Shown: positions 1 to 9,646, numbered from the stretch's first letter. The stretch is DNA of 17,614 nt from Pholiota molesta (GCA_014925825.1 JACGCK010000526.1:1-17614); one strand, 5' to 3'. The notes: generated from the sequence alone by a model not told the origin. Numbers and translations: made by a program.

Positions 1-1
1 G

Positions 2-163
2 AAGGCAAGCTCAGGAATTAGCTTGGGTCAACAACCATGGTGGTTGGTGATTGCGTCTGTGACCTTCGCCTTCGTCGAATGGTTCTCGTTGCCTCCACCA
101 GTGGCTATTCTTTCAGGAGGCGTTGCTGGCCTTGGTTGGTGGAAGCTGTTGGACGTCACTTGA
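2..163 (+). CDS. C-terminal end of a chromate transporter-like (CHR family) membrane protein, partial
   Basis: An open frame enters from the left edge and ends at TGA 161-163, giving 53 residues. It holds two hydrophobic stretches (WWLVIASVTFAFVEWF and PPPVAILSGGVAGLGWW). The PPP-V-ILSGG-AG pattern resembles the last membrane segment of CHR chromate ion transporters, which is the basis for the family call. CHR proteins move chromate or sulfate across membranes. The start and most of the protein lie outside the window, so domain order cannot be checked. No intron is seen in this piece. The call rests on one short motif recalled from the family. Another polytopic membrane protein is possible. 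Confidence 0.5.
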   Translation, partial: KASSGISLGQQPWWLVIASVTFAFVEWFSLPPPVAILSGGVAGLGWWKLLDVT

Positions 164-497
164 GGTAATTATTTGAACTATCTCAAGCTGTTACATACTA
201 GCTATTACTGGTCGAGAAGCCCTTCAGAAGCCCCAGAAGTACATTATTGCTTCTGCTTCTTCTATCTTATCCGAAGATCGCGTCAAGGAACTAAATCGAC
301 ATCATATTGACAATCTACCATAGTCCTATGTGAAGGTAGTTGGAATGGTATCAACGAAAAAGTACTTAATATATAACGCAACAATTGTCCATGTCCATTA
401 ATGCCCAAAGAATTGAGTAGCTACATTGTCACTGAAAAGATCGGAAGTGTTCAAAGGAGTGGACGTCTTTCATTAAAGACAAGTTTGACTTGACTGA
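164..497. other. intergenic, convergent 3' region
   Basis: This is the 334 bases between the stop of the transporter-like gene on the plus strand and the stop of the GPI-protein gene on the minus strand. It is AT-rich with no convincing open frame, RNA gene or repeat. It presumably carries the two 3' untranslated regions. Confidence 0.6.
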
Positions 498-1233
498 TTA
501 GGCAAGAAGAAAGCCTAAAAGAGAGATGAATCCCAAGAGTGCAGAATTGATAGGAATCCCGGCAATCGCAGCACTGCCCTGTGTTGGGGGAATGATAGGA
601 TCGGTGTTGGTTGTGCCAGATGCCGTATCGGTGGGAGTAGTGACAATAGAGATGCCTGTGGCTGCAGTTGTGCTGGAGAAAGAAAAAAGGGAAAGAAGAA
701 AGGTGAGATGGTGTGGGAAGGGAAATCAAAGCACAAGAAACTTACGACGCAGTCGTCGTGACGTTTGCCTGAGTGATGTTGAAGGTCGGGGATGGGCAAG
801 AATGGTGTTAAGGTCAGTATCATCTTGAACAAGGTTAACACGGAAGCCGGCGCCAGTGGGCCATCCTCCACTAGGAGGTTGAGCTTGGTTGTTCCCAGAG
901 TTCCGTCGACCAAAGCAGCAAGAATTTGGGGTTGAATCCTTGTATTTGCTAGCCCCAGACGTATGAATATACACGAATGAAAGCAAAATTCTTCCACAAT
1001 AACGGACCTGATTGACGAGGAGGGCAGTGAAGTTCTGCCTATCGGTGTCAACACGTTGCCACACGAGTCTGCCACGGGGATTGGGGATAAGAATCATATT
1101 TTGAAAAAACTGAGAGAAAGTAAAGGACTTACGGCTGACCACCTTGGTTAGTCCATCCTTGTGAAGAATGGGAACCGAAACGCTGTATGCGAAGGCAGGA
1201 AGCAAAGGCCAGAATGCAGGCAGCGACACGCAT
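498..1233 (-). CDS. small secreted Ser/Thr-rich GPI-anchored protein, Kre9/Knh1-like N-terminal domain; frame broken
   Basis: Read on the minus strand as four exons: 1233-1133, 1068-1008, 948-746 and 672-498. The start MRVAACILAFA leads into a signal-peptide-like segment. A domain follows with WTNQGGQ, VWQRVDTDRQNFT, ILAALVDGTLGTT and GFRVNLVQDDTDLN, typical of fungal Ser-Thr-rich GPI-anchored proteins (PF10342 type). A Thr/Ser-rich stalk comes next, then a hydrophobic tail (SALLGFISLLGFLLA) ending at TAA, as expected for GPI attachment. About six single bases seem to be missing: three near 1165-1200, and one each near 928-931, 878 and 793. With them, exon phases close and the protein is 181 residues. 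The exact sequence of the signal peptide is uncertain. It probably acts at the cell wall or plasma membrane. Sequence error is more likely than a pseudogene, since splice sites and motifs are intact. Confidence 0.75.
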
Positions 1234-1267
1234 GATGAGACGGGGCAGAGGGATTAGGGAGGCGTGG

Positions 1268-1275
1268 ATTATATA
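1268..1275 (-). promoter_or_regulatory. TATA-like element upstream of the GPI-protein gene
   Basis: The minus strand reads TATATAAT 35 bases before the ATG at 1233. The spacing leaves almost no 5' untranslated region, so this may be chance or the true start may differ. Confidence 0.25.
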
Positions 1276-1559
1276 GTGTGCGGAGCGAGTAAAAGGACTT
1301 TTAATTTACGCCACCATGCACCATGCTATTAATCGTCACGTGTCTGATATTTCTCACCGCTGCACGCATCTCTCGAGTCTCGACTACGTTCAACTTGCGT
1401 TCAACGCTACTCGCCGCTGCCTGTCCAAATACAAGACTTCCATAACTTCTTGCTTGCTTGAACGACTTCTTTTCTTGAAATTCTACTGTCCCGTGCTGCT
1501 TTGAAAATCGACACTCTGCCAGGCCGCCCAGCAAAAACTGCCAACTAAGTAGTTGCTGC

Positions 1560-1580
1560 GAAGGACGCTTGAAGGACGCT
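1560..1580. repeat. short direct repeat, 2 x GAAGGACGCT
   Basis: GAAGGACGCT occurs at 1560-1569 and again at 1571-1580, separated by one T. It lies in the divergent promoter region. It may be a replication-slippage product or a paired binding site; function unknown. Confidence 0.6.
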
Positions 1581-1830
1581 ATGTTAATGATGCGGAATGA
1601 AATGCCACCTCAGCGCGTCTTCCGGTCATAATAAGCCTGAATAACCGTCCTGTTTTCTGTTTACCCGATTATAATGGAAGAATTATTACAGTCAAGCCAT
1701 ATCGTTTGGGGATATTAATAGTGAGCGCTTGCTCCAATGCTACATACGACCGCGGCGGAGCCGTCCTTCAAGTTTGGGACATGGATCGAACTTATGTTAA
1801 CTTTTCACACCGCTGTTGATTGTTCCACCC

Positions 1831-2966
1831 ATGTATCAAGAAACCGTGGAAGACCAGGAAGCGCAACTTCTTGCAGCTACGAGCGCAATGCCAGCGCCAG
1901 TACCCATACGTTACAGTGTGTATTTGTCACCTGTCTCATCTCGTTATGAATGTAATGAACATTGACATACTGTCACTTCATTCTATGTAGCCCACCTTTG
2001 GAAAGCAGCCAAGACACTTGACGATGCGTTTGAATTTGACCCTCTTGTGCTATACATAACGGCTGTAAGCGTGTGTCTCCCTCGCGATACCCTTCGCTGA
2101 ATGTCTATTGTAGGGAAAACGGCCTTCTCGTGCTGCAAGGAGGGCTCGAAATTTCTTTTCTGTTTTACAGTGGAAGACGAGAAACACGACGTTGACAGTC
2201 AATAAAGGCAGCGCCGTTGTTGTCGCGTAAGTACCATATTCGGTGCTTCATTGGCTTCGTTACCGATATAACCCGCTAGATTCCTTGAATTGGATGGACC
2301 AAAGAAGCCTTTTGAACGTTTGATTGATTCTATAGCCCTTCAGGTTTGGAGGTTCTTCGCTGGAAAACCTACAGCAGAACAACAGAAGGTTTGCAACAAA
2401 ATGCTATGAATACAGCCTATGATTTCATCTTCATCATTCAGCGATTAGAAGAGTCGGATACGAAAATGCGATCCGTCATAGATATTACTATAGGTGATCG
2501 AATTGGCAACATGATTCTTATAAATCTTCTCGCAACGGAACCGGCAAGCCAGGGACGTGGCTATGGTGGCTCTCTCGTTGAGGCCGTCAATGATATAGTA
2601 TGAAGTTTCCTTTAATTGACAAGCTTCAGTAGATCTCACCTGAATATGTATTTGCAGGCAGAATCAAGCGGCAAAGCTTCTTGGCTTCTGGCAATCGACG
2701 ACAACGAACTTTTCTACAACTCTCATGGATATACAACTATGGGAACTTATTATATGGGAGAAGGCAACCCTACATGGACCCAAAAGCCAGTACCCGTCAA
2801 TCTTGTGAGGCTTTGTTTCTTAATTACCTACGAACCAATAATCTTATTTTGTTTTACTTAGATGGTAAGAGAAGCTCAGACCAAGCCCGAAACATCAACA
2901 TGGAAGAGGTCTATCAAAGCCTTCAACTTGGACTCAATCCACGGTCCTTTCCAATTCCTTATTTGA
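1831..2966 (+). CDS. GNAT-family N-acetyltransferase, tandem copy 1
   Basis: Seven exons: 1831-1915, 1991-2064, 2114-2226, 2280-2388, 2442-2597, 2658-2804 and 2862-2966. They give an intact 262-residue protein with no frame break. The acetyl-CoA-binding motif A (Q-x-x-G-x-G) is SQGRGYGG at residues 163-170. The motif-B-like FYNSHGY is at 198-204, followed by TMGTYYMGEGNP. GNAT enzymes transfer an acetyl group from acetyl-CoA to an amine; the substrate here is unknown. No signal peptide or membrane segment is evident, so it is probably soluble. The start at 1831 was chosen because it opens the exon matching the paralogue's first exon. The next gene downstream (3316-4457) has the same intron phases, so the pair arose by tandem duplication. 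The small basic patch KRPSRAARRAR (residues 55-65) is not kept in the sister copy. Confidence 0.85.
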
Positions 2967-3315
2967 TTGCTTGAAATAGGCATTGCATACCATGTCTGAG
3001 TCTTGAAATTGCAGCCTAATAAAACAATCGATTTCGTGCATGGCCAGTGTCAGTTCCTTCTTTGAAATGATATTGATATCAGAGCTGGTCACTGGTAGGC
3101 ATCCAAATGATTATCTGCCCCGGCGCTGCGCATGCTGCGAGATTCTGCGGCGCAGGGAGTGTATCCACATGCTCCACCCCTAATTTGGGAGAACCAGCGG
3201 TAGCCATCTAATCGGCTATTTTTGTCAAGGATGTCGTGGAGGTTTAAGTTCTACTTGAGCATTGCTATAGCATGAATCTTGACCATTGACACGATTGCAA
3301 CTTCGTACATTGCGC
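2967..3315. other. intergenic region between the tandem GNAT genes
   Basis: These 349 bases lie between the stop of GNAT copy 1 and the ATG of copy 2. They should contain the terminator of the first and the promoter of the second gene. I saw no gene or clear repeat. Confidence 0.6.
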
Positions 3316-4457
3316 ATGGACCATCAAGACGAAGAATCGCAACCTCTGACGGCGCCTAGCGTCCAACCAGTGCCTCTGCGATTCGGTATGTATTGTATCT
3401 GTTTTGGTCAATATGGGCGGCAATGTAATTGTCATTTAAATCTGCATAGCTCACCTTTGGAAAGCGGCTAAGACATATATTGATGCGTTTGAATTCGACC
3501 CTCTCATCCTTTACTTCAGAGCCGTGAGTCTGTACTTTACTTCTGGTATGACATGCTACTGACATATCGGAGGGTGATAAACCACGTCCTCGTATAGCGA
3601 GGATAGCACAAAATTTAGTTGTTTTGGGTCTATGGTCAACGAAAGAAATTTCCTTGACGGTCAATGGTGGTAGCGCCTTAATGATCGCGTATGTACCATT
3701 TTCAGTTCGATCTTGGCTTTATTTAATAACTAATATCATGCTTTTACCAGATTCCCTAATTTATTTGGGCCCAAGACGCCATTTGAACGCCTCATTGATT
3801 CTCTTGCATTCAGGATCTCAGACTCGGAAACACCAAACCGAACGGAAGAACAAGAAAAGGTTCGTATCACGATACTATGTGCTAAGCGAGCCTTCATCGT
3901 TGATTACTTCGTCTGTTTACTGCAGAGGTTGAGGTTCAAGGAAGGGAACGAGAAATCGCATGCCGCCTTGGAGATCATACACGACCGGTTGCCTCAAATG
4001 ATCTTTTTCGGCCTGATATGCACAGATCCTGCAAGTCAAGGGCACGGCTATGGGACCGCCCTTATTGAAGCTATGAACGATATAGTACGAATATAACGTT
4101 CAATAATTCACCAATTATAACTCACTAAGCAAATTCGTTATAGGCTGATGAGCGAGGTCAGGCTATGTGGCTCACGTCAAGCAACGTGCTCAACGACACT
4201 TTCTACAATTCCCATGGATTCGAAACTGTCGCGACATATTATATGGGAGAAGGAAACCCTAAATGGCATCAAAAGCCAGTACCTGTTCAAATTGTGAGGC
4301 TTTCCTTGCCTAGTAAATTTGAACGACTGTAACAGAGTAATTTTTTGTTCTGTAGATGGTAAGGGAGCCCAAGAACAAGCGTGAAAGTCCACCTATGAAA
4401 GGAACCAGCAAAGTCTTCAATGTGGACCCTTTGTTCCCCTTGCGAATCCTTATCTGA
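3316..4457 (+). CDS. GNAT-family N-acetyltransferase, tandem copy 2
   Basis: Seven exons: 3316-3385, 3450-3523, 3573-3688, 3751-3859, 3926-4084, 4144-4293 and 4356-4457. They encode an intact 259-residue protein. Motif A is SQGHGYGT at residues 160-167 and motif B is FYNSHGF at 196-202. It shares LWKAAKT, AFEFDPL, PFERLIDS, YYMGEGNP and QKPVPV with copy 1, at matching intron phases 1, 0, 2, 0, 0, 0. The regions around residues 50-75 and 124-150 have diverged most. Both copies end with a separate last exon starting MVRE. The start at 3316 is the first ATG in the frame of the paralogous exon. The reaction is acetyl transfer from acetyl-CoA by family; the acceptor is not known. Neither copy shows decay, so both are probably functional and may differ in substrate. 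Confidence 0.85.
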
Positions 4458-4613
4458 CGAGTACTTGATAAGCGCTAAGCGCTTGTCACCCGTTGGATTT
4501 ACAACTAGGCTAAGTGAATGTGCGCAAATCGGCAACATGATAGATACAAATGTGAAGAAATCGAGGATGGTGTAATCTGGGATGTGAGGATTAATCACGT
4601 TTGACCAACCAGT

Positions 4614-5899
4614 TTAAATCGATCTCAGAGCATCTTCAGCATCCATCCAAAGGTCTCTTTGCTTCCATATGCCTGCAACAATTGCGATGATAACCCAACA
4701 CGATGATTCGCTCATCAAGTTGGAAGTCGAAACCTCGGATGACAGGGCCTCCCTCTCCTGTTTCTTGATATGCTTCAACAGCGAAATGCACGCTCGTGCA
4801 AGATTCCGTAAGAGATTCGTGTTATCAGGAGAAATAAAATCATCAATTCTTGATAAAAGACAGAAGATCCATCTTCCATGGGATTCTGTCGGCACGTAAG
4901 GGGATGATTCTAGAGAACTGATGTGAAGATTTATCCAGTGAGTAAAATACATGAGTAGATGCAAGGCGGCACGCTGTAATCCGAGCAAATCAGTAGGTTT
5001 GACTGGTAAGTTAAAGCGCGATACGCACTTCATCAATTAATTTCAGAAGCTGAGGTGTAGGCTCTCTGGGAGACGGCTTTTCTTCTTCAAAGGGTAATGT
5101 AGTCGAGCTAGGTTGGCTAATGGCTTCAAGGTAGTCTAATGGAACTGGGGTGCCAACAGGACTGGGTAAGGTCTCAGCGGGGTCAATCCTCAGTACTTCC
5201 TCTACCTCGCCTTCGTCGTTATTCCAAGATTGCGTAGTTGGAGGGCGGTCATTTTTCCAGCTGAAGAGTCGTCACCCCGAGCATAGGTCCGCGAGATGCC
5301 GACTGCTGCTTCTTTAGCTTTTGCTTGGCTTTTTTACTCAGATTCCACTCTGAATCAGGTCGTCCAGCTAGAAATGACCACCATAAGTCTCTATCTTTCT
5401 TGTCTGGGATTAATCTGCTCTGTGGTGGGTTTATCGGCCCTACATATGTCGTAGGTTGTCCGAAGTTCTGCAACAAATTAAATCAGAGCTGGATAAATTA
5501 AGAAGCTAGAAGGGTTACCTTGCGAAAGTTTTGGAATCGACGTTCAAATACTTGCCGCCATTCTTCTGAGGGGAGTTGAGACTGGCTAGACGATGACTGA
5601 GGGTCTGAAATGTCCATTGCTGGTGGTTTCTCTGATGTTTCATAGGGATTGGGCACGCGAACAGTACTGGGCAGCTGTCGTGCGTCCCGGCTGCGGACGA
5701 AAGACAAAGTTGAACAACGGTCCTAATAGAAATATTTTATAAATACATACCGGACCATGAAGAGGTACTGCATTCCGTCCATGGGCTCTTCATCGAAATC
5801 CTGAGGGAGATTCGCGACGGGGAGGATTTGTTTGCCATACGCAGGCTCTTCTTCATCGGAATCCTCAATGTCTTCCCACTTGCGCTTGCCATATGACAT
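4614..5899 (-). CDS. GEMIN2: Gemin2 / SIP1 (SMN-interacting protein), snRNP assembly factor; one frame break
   Basis: Minus-strand exons: 5899-5751, 5690-5519, 5467-5029 and 4973-4614. The N-terminal part has LPVANLPQDFDEEPMDG followed by MQYLFMV, then RRDARQLP and VRVPNPYE, the recognisable Gemin2 core. Later come FGQPTTYVGPINPP, WWSFLAGRPDSEWNLSKKAKQKLKK, a low-complexity acidic linker, and a helical C-terminus ending EDALRSI. Gemin2 binds SMN and helps load the Sm ring on spliceosomal snRNAs in the cytoplasm. Exon 3 (439 bases) is out of phase. Two missing bases (near the C-run at 5276-5279 and the T-run at 5251-5255) or one extra base would repair it, giving about 373 residues. The start is the ATG opening MSYGKRKWED. 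The region just upstream (5900-6030) is open in another frame but is probably 5' untranslated. Confidence 0.85.
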
Positions 5900-6072
5900 G
5901 GTCGTCTATAGCTAGAGAGGTAGATTAGAAGGCAATGGTCGATGTAGCGGTCGTAGAGATGAGGGTCCGCAATAAGTTTGTTCCTGATCCCAAAAAAGTT
6001 TCCGTACAAACACTCTTCATCGTCGACCACATCGTGTGCTGATCACCAGGACTCGAACTCTATTCCCACATT

Positions 6073-6080
6073 CTTTTATA
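6073..6080 (-). promoter_or_regulatory. TATA box candidate for the Gemin2 gene
   Basis: The minus strand reads TATAAAAG here, 174 bases before the Gemin2 ATG, inside the 234-base gap between divergent genes. The sequence is a good TATA match; its use is inferred. Confidence 0.4.
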
Positions 6081-6133
6081 CTCTCAGGCATTGTTAAATG
6101 ACCTTGTTGGACTTCCTATATTAAACATTCGAC

Positions 6134-7242
6134 ATGAATACGCCAGGCGTTGACGAAGATGCACTGGACTCTGAGGCGCTCCAAGCTCAAATCGATCTAT
6201 CTATGTCCTTTGCTCAAAGTCTAGTGTCATCGTGGATGGAACCTCATAAGTTTCCTACAAATTCGAGGAAGAAGGATTTGGAGAAAGAATTGACAGACTA
6301 TATGCGGCGACCTCCTAGGTAGGGTGCGTGGTTTCGTTTGGAAAATTATATTGATCTGTTAACTTTGTTTGAATATTTAGGTTAGGTGTTGGTGCGTCTG
6401 TACCGGAGGGTCATCAGAGCACTTCACGAGAAGTAGCCCGGCTTAAGGGCAAGCTTGTTGGTTCAAAGCGATCTAGGGACGAGGAAGAAACCACAGCTGC
6501 GAAACAAGCTTCAGATGAGGAAGGCGAAAGCAGAGCAAGCGCTATCAAGAAGAAGGCAAGGCCCGATCCCTTTGACGTTGTACACGGGAAGAAGAAAAAG
6601 AAACAAAAAGTGGCAGAGTCCATCCCCACCACGCCAATCTTACATGCACCCGCAACGCCCCACTCAACAGGCGATAGCCCTAAGGAGGTCGAAGACATGG
6701 TACTGGGCGCGACACAATCTCCGAAATTGAACGGCACCCACACGGCGACTTTAACACCGGTCAAGAGCAAAAAGAAGAAAAAACAAGCTTTTCAAGCCGT
6801 GAAGGATGAATCATCAGATGCCACCGACGCCCATGTCATTCAATCTCTCGACAGTCGTATCGCTGAGAAAAGCATTCCCCGCGATACGCCACTCTCACCA
6901 AACCCCATACCAGGTAATTATATGATTTATATCGGCTGTGACCACACACCTGCTGACTGGCGAATAGGCAAAGGTGTTACCGGTGAAGAACCTATCGATC
7001 CTTTCCTTGCAACAACTCCACGAAGTTCAAATGTCCTCCACAAATCGCTTCCTCCTGTGCTTGCGAAGATCCCTCTGCTCAATCTCAGCGGCCCTCCAAG
7101 CGATCCAGAATCCGATGCCGACCAGGCGATGACCACGAGTCCGAAGAAAAAACGTAAGAGACGAAAAAAGAAGAAAAGCCATACCGTGTTCGACAACCCA
7201 GAAACCACTACTTCACCACAACAAATTACCATCACACAATAA
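6134..7242 (+). CDS. lysine-rich protein of unknown function, probably nuclear or nucleolar
   Basis: Three exons (6134-6318, 6381-6913, 6968-7242) give an unbroken 330-residue protein. The N-terminus (about residues 1-62) is acidic then helical, with SLVSSWMEP and a KKDLEKELTDYMRRPPR segment. The rest is low complexity. Three strongly basic runs, GKKKKKQKV, KSKKKKKQ and KKKRKRRKKKK, are the type of signal used for nuclear or nucleolar import, separated by Ser/Thr/Pro-rich linkers. The N-terminal piece faintly recalls fungal DUF3245-type proteins, but I cannot confirm that. Intron 2 (6914-6967) is 54 bases with no in-frame stop, so its retention would insert 18 residues. It shares a divergent promoter region with Gemin2. 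No frame break was found despite many A-runs. Confidence 0.7.
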
Positions 7243-7464
7243 ACTAATTTTGGGGTATTTGCATCTAATATATTGGATCGTTCAACGGTATCCAACTGCC
7301 TAAGCTGATCTTCGTGATTTTTTTGCCCATACTACATAGCTTTATATGCATTCCACTAAATTAGGCCTGTGTTCATACCAACATGGTCCGAATAATATTG
7401 AAGTTTGTGATAGGATCTCTGTCCAATGCTACTCTTGTAATATGCTATAATCGATTGGCATCCA
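7243..7464. other. convergent 3' intergenic region
   Basis: AT-rich sequence lies between the stops of two converging genes. No gene, hairpin terminator or repeat stands out. Confidence 0.5.
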
Positions 7465-8492
7465 CTAGTCAAAGAAACCCATTTCCTTGACTTTGCATAA
7501 TTGGCTACGTGCAACAGTGTACTTGACTGCCAGCGTTCCGACGACAACGCATTCCACGGCATCGAATATTATTTGGAATTTCTGGCTGTCCCTCATATTT
7601 TGAGGGATCATAATGCGAGTATCAAAGAGGGTGACTGCAGTCTCTCGACTGGAAAGAACGATGGCCATGGACACGTATGCACCAAGCCAGCCGAGAGAAA
7701 GCAGATATGCAGCAATGGTGAACCAGATCGGTGGCATGTGTGCGTCTTCGGGTTTTTTGAAAGCCAATGCAAGCATTGTGACATGATATCCAATCATGAG
7801 GATAGCGAAGAATGGATTCAAGCACAGCTGAAGACGCTAATTAGCAAGGTATCGATGTGTTGATATGTACTTGAAATGCTCACCGAAAGGATGCCGCAAT
7901 CCTGCATGGACACCACTAGGATCAGAATCGAAAGTAAGGATGACAGAGCATGGAGACCGTTGATAGCTGTTGGCGACAGAGAGAGCTCTGAGGGCATACC
8001 AGGATATCTTCAGCGACCAGCACCAGATTATCGCCCTAGGAGGGAAACTTTGATACCGGCAGGCCCTTCTTATATCAATGATGGGCGCCCTGATAGCCAT
8101 CAATTCGGCACAAAATAGCACTTTTTGGTGGGATGTAAACATACTGGGCGCTGCTTTTATCCTCAGAACGATATCGAAATAAGTAGAATCTGAATTGATC
8201 ATCCGCACACTGGCAGCGGCCGGTTTGTCTAAAGATTTCGCACATATAGACATAACTCATCCGATTACCAAGGGATATTGGTATTCTCAGGGCTTGACTT
8301 ATGTTCTTCAGAACACCTTCAGAATATTTGCTTGTTATCGCCGACTCGACGTGCCACTGTCCACTTAGCGATGCGCTTTTGGAAAATTTCGTTAGCCGCA
8401 TTGACATTGAAGAACATAGACGCCAAGGAGATGTATGTTTCAAACGCTAGGAACCGCAGAAGACACTGGACAGAATCAATCCAATTGCACAG
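7465..8492 (-). CDS. multi-pass membrane protein of unknown family; N-terminus unresolved, frame broken
   Basis: The last exon (7827-7465) is clear. It reads 121 codons from an AG acceptor to TAG and has three hydrophobic segments: NPFFAILMIGYHVTMLALAF, IWFTIAAYLLSLGWLGAYVS and FDAVECVVVGTLAVKYTVA. Upstream, exon 8228-7884 ends in another segment (LLSILILVVSMQDCG). A further block at 8492-about 8313 reads CNWIDSVQCLLRFLAFETYI then NVNAANEIFQKRIAKW. These blocks lie in different frames inside the exons, so several bases appear to be missing; I could not place them reliably. No start ATG could be assigned. At least five membrane segments suggest an agaricomycete-type integral membrane protein. 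I do not recognise the family and give no function. Confidence 0.55.
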
Positions 8493-9063
8493 CTATACCA
8501 CGTTATTATTTCTTCGTTATCGAGATGTCAGGGCGTCTAACAGCTAAAGAATCGAGAGACGCATCGCCTGGCCATGACTTTGTAGTCTAAATCCTTTCGG
8601 GATCTCACTGCTAATCTCGACCCTGATCTCATCTAATCTGAGTTATTTGTCCAAGTTATGTCCAGTCCACAATGACCTCGATATCCTGTGCCCGGATCCT
8701 GCACCCACACTTTTAGCGTCGATTGCATCGTGTTCAACACCGTGTTGTCAGTGCTCTCGGCTTTCATCATCTCTGAACTTCTGTGGAGTCTATTTCTACT
8801 CATCCCCGAATACCGACAACGCATCATGCTTGGAATGACCAACAGATTTGGTCATTGTCATTAACGCCCTGTGTAGGTATCGGGCTGGTATGTACAGTAC
8901 AAGGTATAGTCCATCCAATCCCTTCAAAATAACGTACAAATAATCCTAACGACCCCATAAATAACACAGAAAGCATAGTCGTCTATGTATATCACAGCGA
9001 CGGTGATGCCTGGGTGATGCATTGATGATATAACAACAGAACAGCATTGAACTCATCAACAGC
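8493..9063. other. 571-base stretch with no firm gene
   Basis: This lies between the membrane-protein gene and the small basic gene, both on the minus strand. It should hold the promoter, and perhaps a missed first exon, of the membrane-protein gene. The only protein-like signal is the weak plus-strand hydrophobic frame listed at 8646-8864. Confidence 0.45.
8646..8864 (+). CDS. possible small membrane protein or orphan exon, low confidence
   Basis: On the plus strand the frame ending at TAA 8862-8864 contains VFNTVLSVLSAFIISELLW followed by SLFLLIPEYRQRIMLG, a convincing transmembrane-like stretch. The upstream part (KLCPVHNDLDILCPDPAPT) is in a neighbouring frame; one missing base near 8720 would join them. 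An alternative is splicing at the AG at 8714-8715 (CTTTTAG). No clear start or upstream exon was found. Nothing comparable reads on the minus strand. It could be a gene remnant, an exon of an unannotated gene, or chance hydrophobicity. Confidence 0.25.
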
Positions 9064-9646
9064 TCATTTGCGACTCGATCGACGTTGCCCACTCTGGGAG
9101 ACATAACTGTCCTGTGTTCGACGGCGTGAACTTGGCCTATTCGAATTCCTGAAGTTCTCGGTGGAGGTCGACTGCCACCTTTACCACTCCTGGACGAGTC
9201 GCGGGTCGTCCGCCTGCTTTGGGGCGGCCTTTGTTGCTGTAGCACATTTGGCTTGTGTACAATGCGAGGGTTGGCGCTTTTGCGGAAACCAAAGAACGAG
9301 AAAGGGCTTCTTCCAGTAGCAGCTGAGTGCTGTTTATTGGCCGCTGCCTGTCGCTTTCGATTCGCGGCTGCTTCTCTCATTTCGCGCATACCCTGAAGGC
9401 CATGTGTAAGCTCGACGAGTCCAAGGCCCTTGGACAAAAGTTTTGGGACAGAATACGCACTCTAGATCGTAGCGCTTCATCGCCAATCAAGGTTCCTCGC
9501 ATCTTTGCAAGCCAACCGTGCATCGTCGAAGCTGGGGGCCTGCGTCTTGTTCCGTCCGGGTTGAACTGTTTGCTGAGAATTAAGCCTGAATGTCACAGGT
9601 GAAGGTCGACGCTAGCACGCACATGAGATGCCCATTCTATCTTCAT
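9064..9646 (-). CDS. small basic protein of unknown function; frame broken
   Basis: Proposed as two exons, 9646-9623 (MKIEWASH) and 9565-9064. The second reads FNPDGTRRRPPAST, MHGWLAKMRGTLIGDEALRS, VRILSQNF, SKGLGLVELTHGLQGMREM, REAAANRKRQ, SPFSFFGFRKS and then an Arg/Ser/Gln-rich tail ending SYVSQSGQRRSSRK and TGA. Two missing bases, in the A-run at 9435-9438 and near 9171, are needed. With them the second exon is 504 bases and phase-consistent, giving about 175 residues. The middle part is probably helical; the C-terminal third is disordered and strongly positive. I do not recognise the family. The start and first exon are inferred from a GTGCGT donor and an ACAG acceptor and are the least certain part. 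Confidence 0.5.

Larger units (their letters stand above)
1234..1830. other. divergent intergenic region between GPI-protein and first GNAT gene
   Basis: This 597-base stretch separates two divergently transcribed genes and should hold both promoters. Short open frames here have no protein-like character. A small tandem direct repeat lies at 1560-1580. I recognised nothing else. Confidence 0.5.

Noticed and set aside
515..1075. 186-residue minus-strand open frame
   Set aside because: It runs through introns and frame breaks of the GPI-protein gene. Protein motifs of the family are spread over three frames, so this frame is only partly real.
5737..6030. 97-residue minus-strand frame starting MVDDEECLYG
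   Set aside because: The Gemin2 core is in a different frame starting at 5899. The upstream portion is more likely 5' untranslated sequence or chance.
6036..6060. Minus strand reads like the T-arm and 3' end of a tRNA (GTTCGAGTCC followed by GATCAGCAC)
   Set aside because: The T-stem does not pair well and no matching acceptor 5' strand, D-arm or anticodon arm is found in the 70-90 bases upstream on that strand.
7501..7863. 120-residue plus-strand open frame
   Set aside because: It is antisense to the clear last exon of the membrane protein, whose hydrophobic segments and splice site are convincing.
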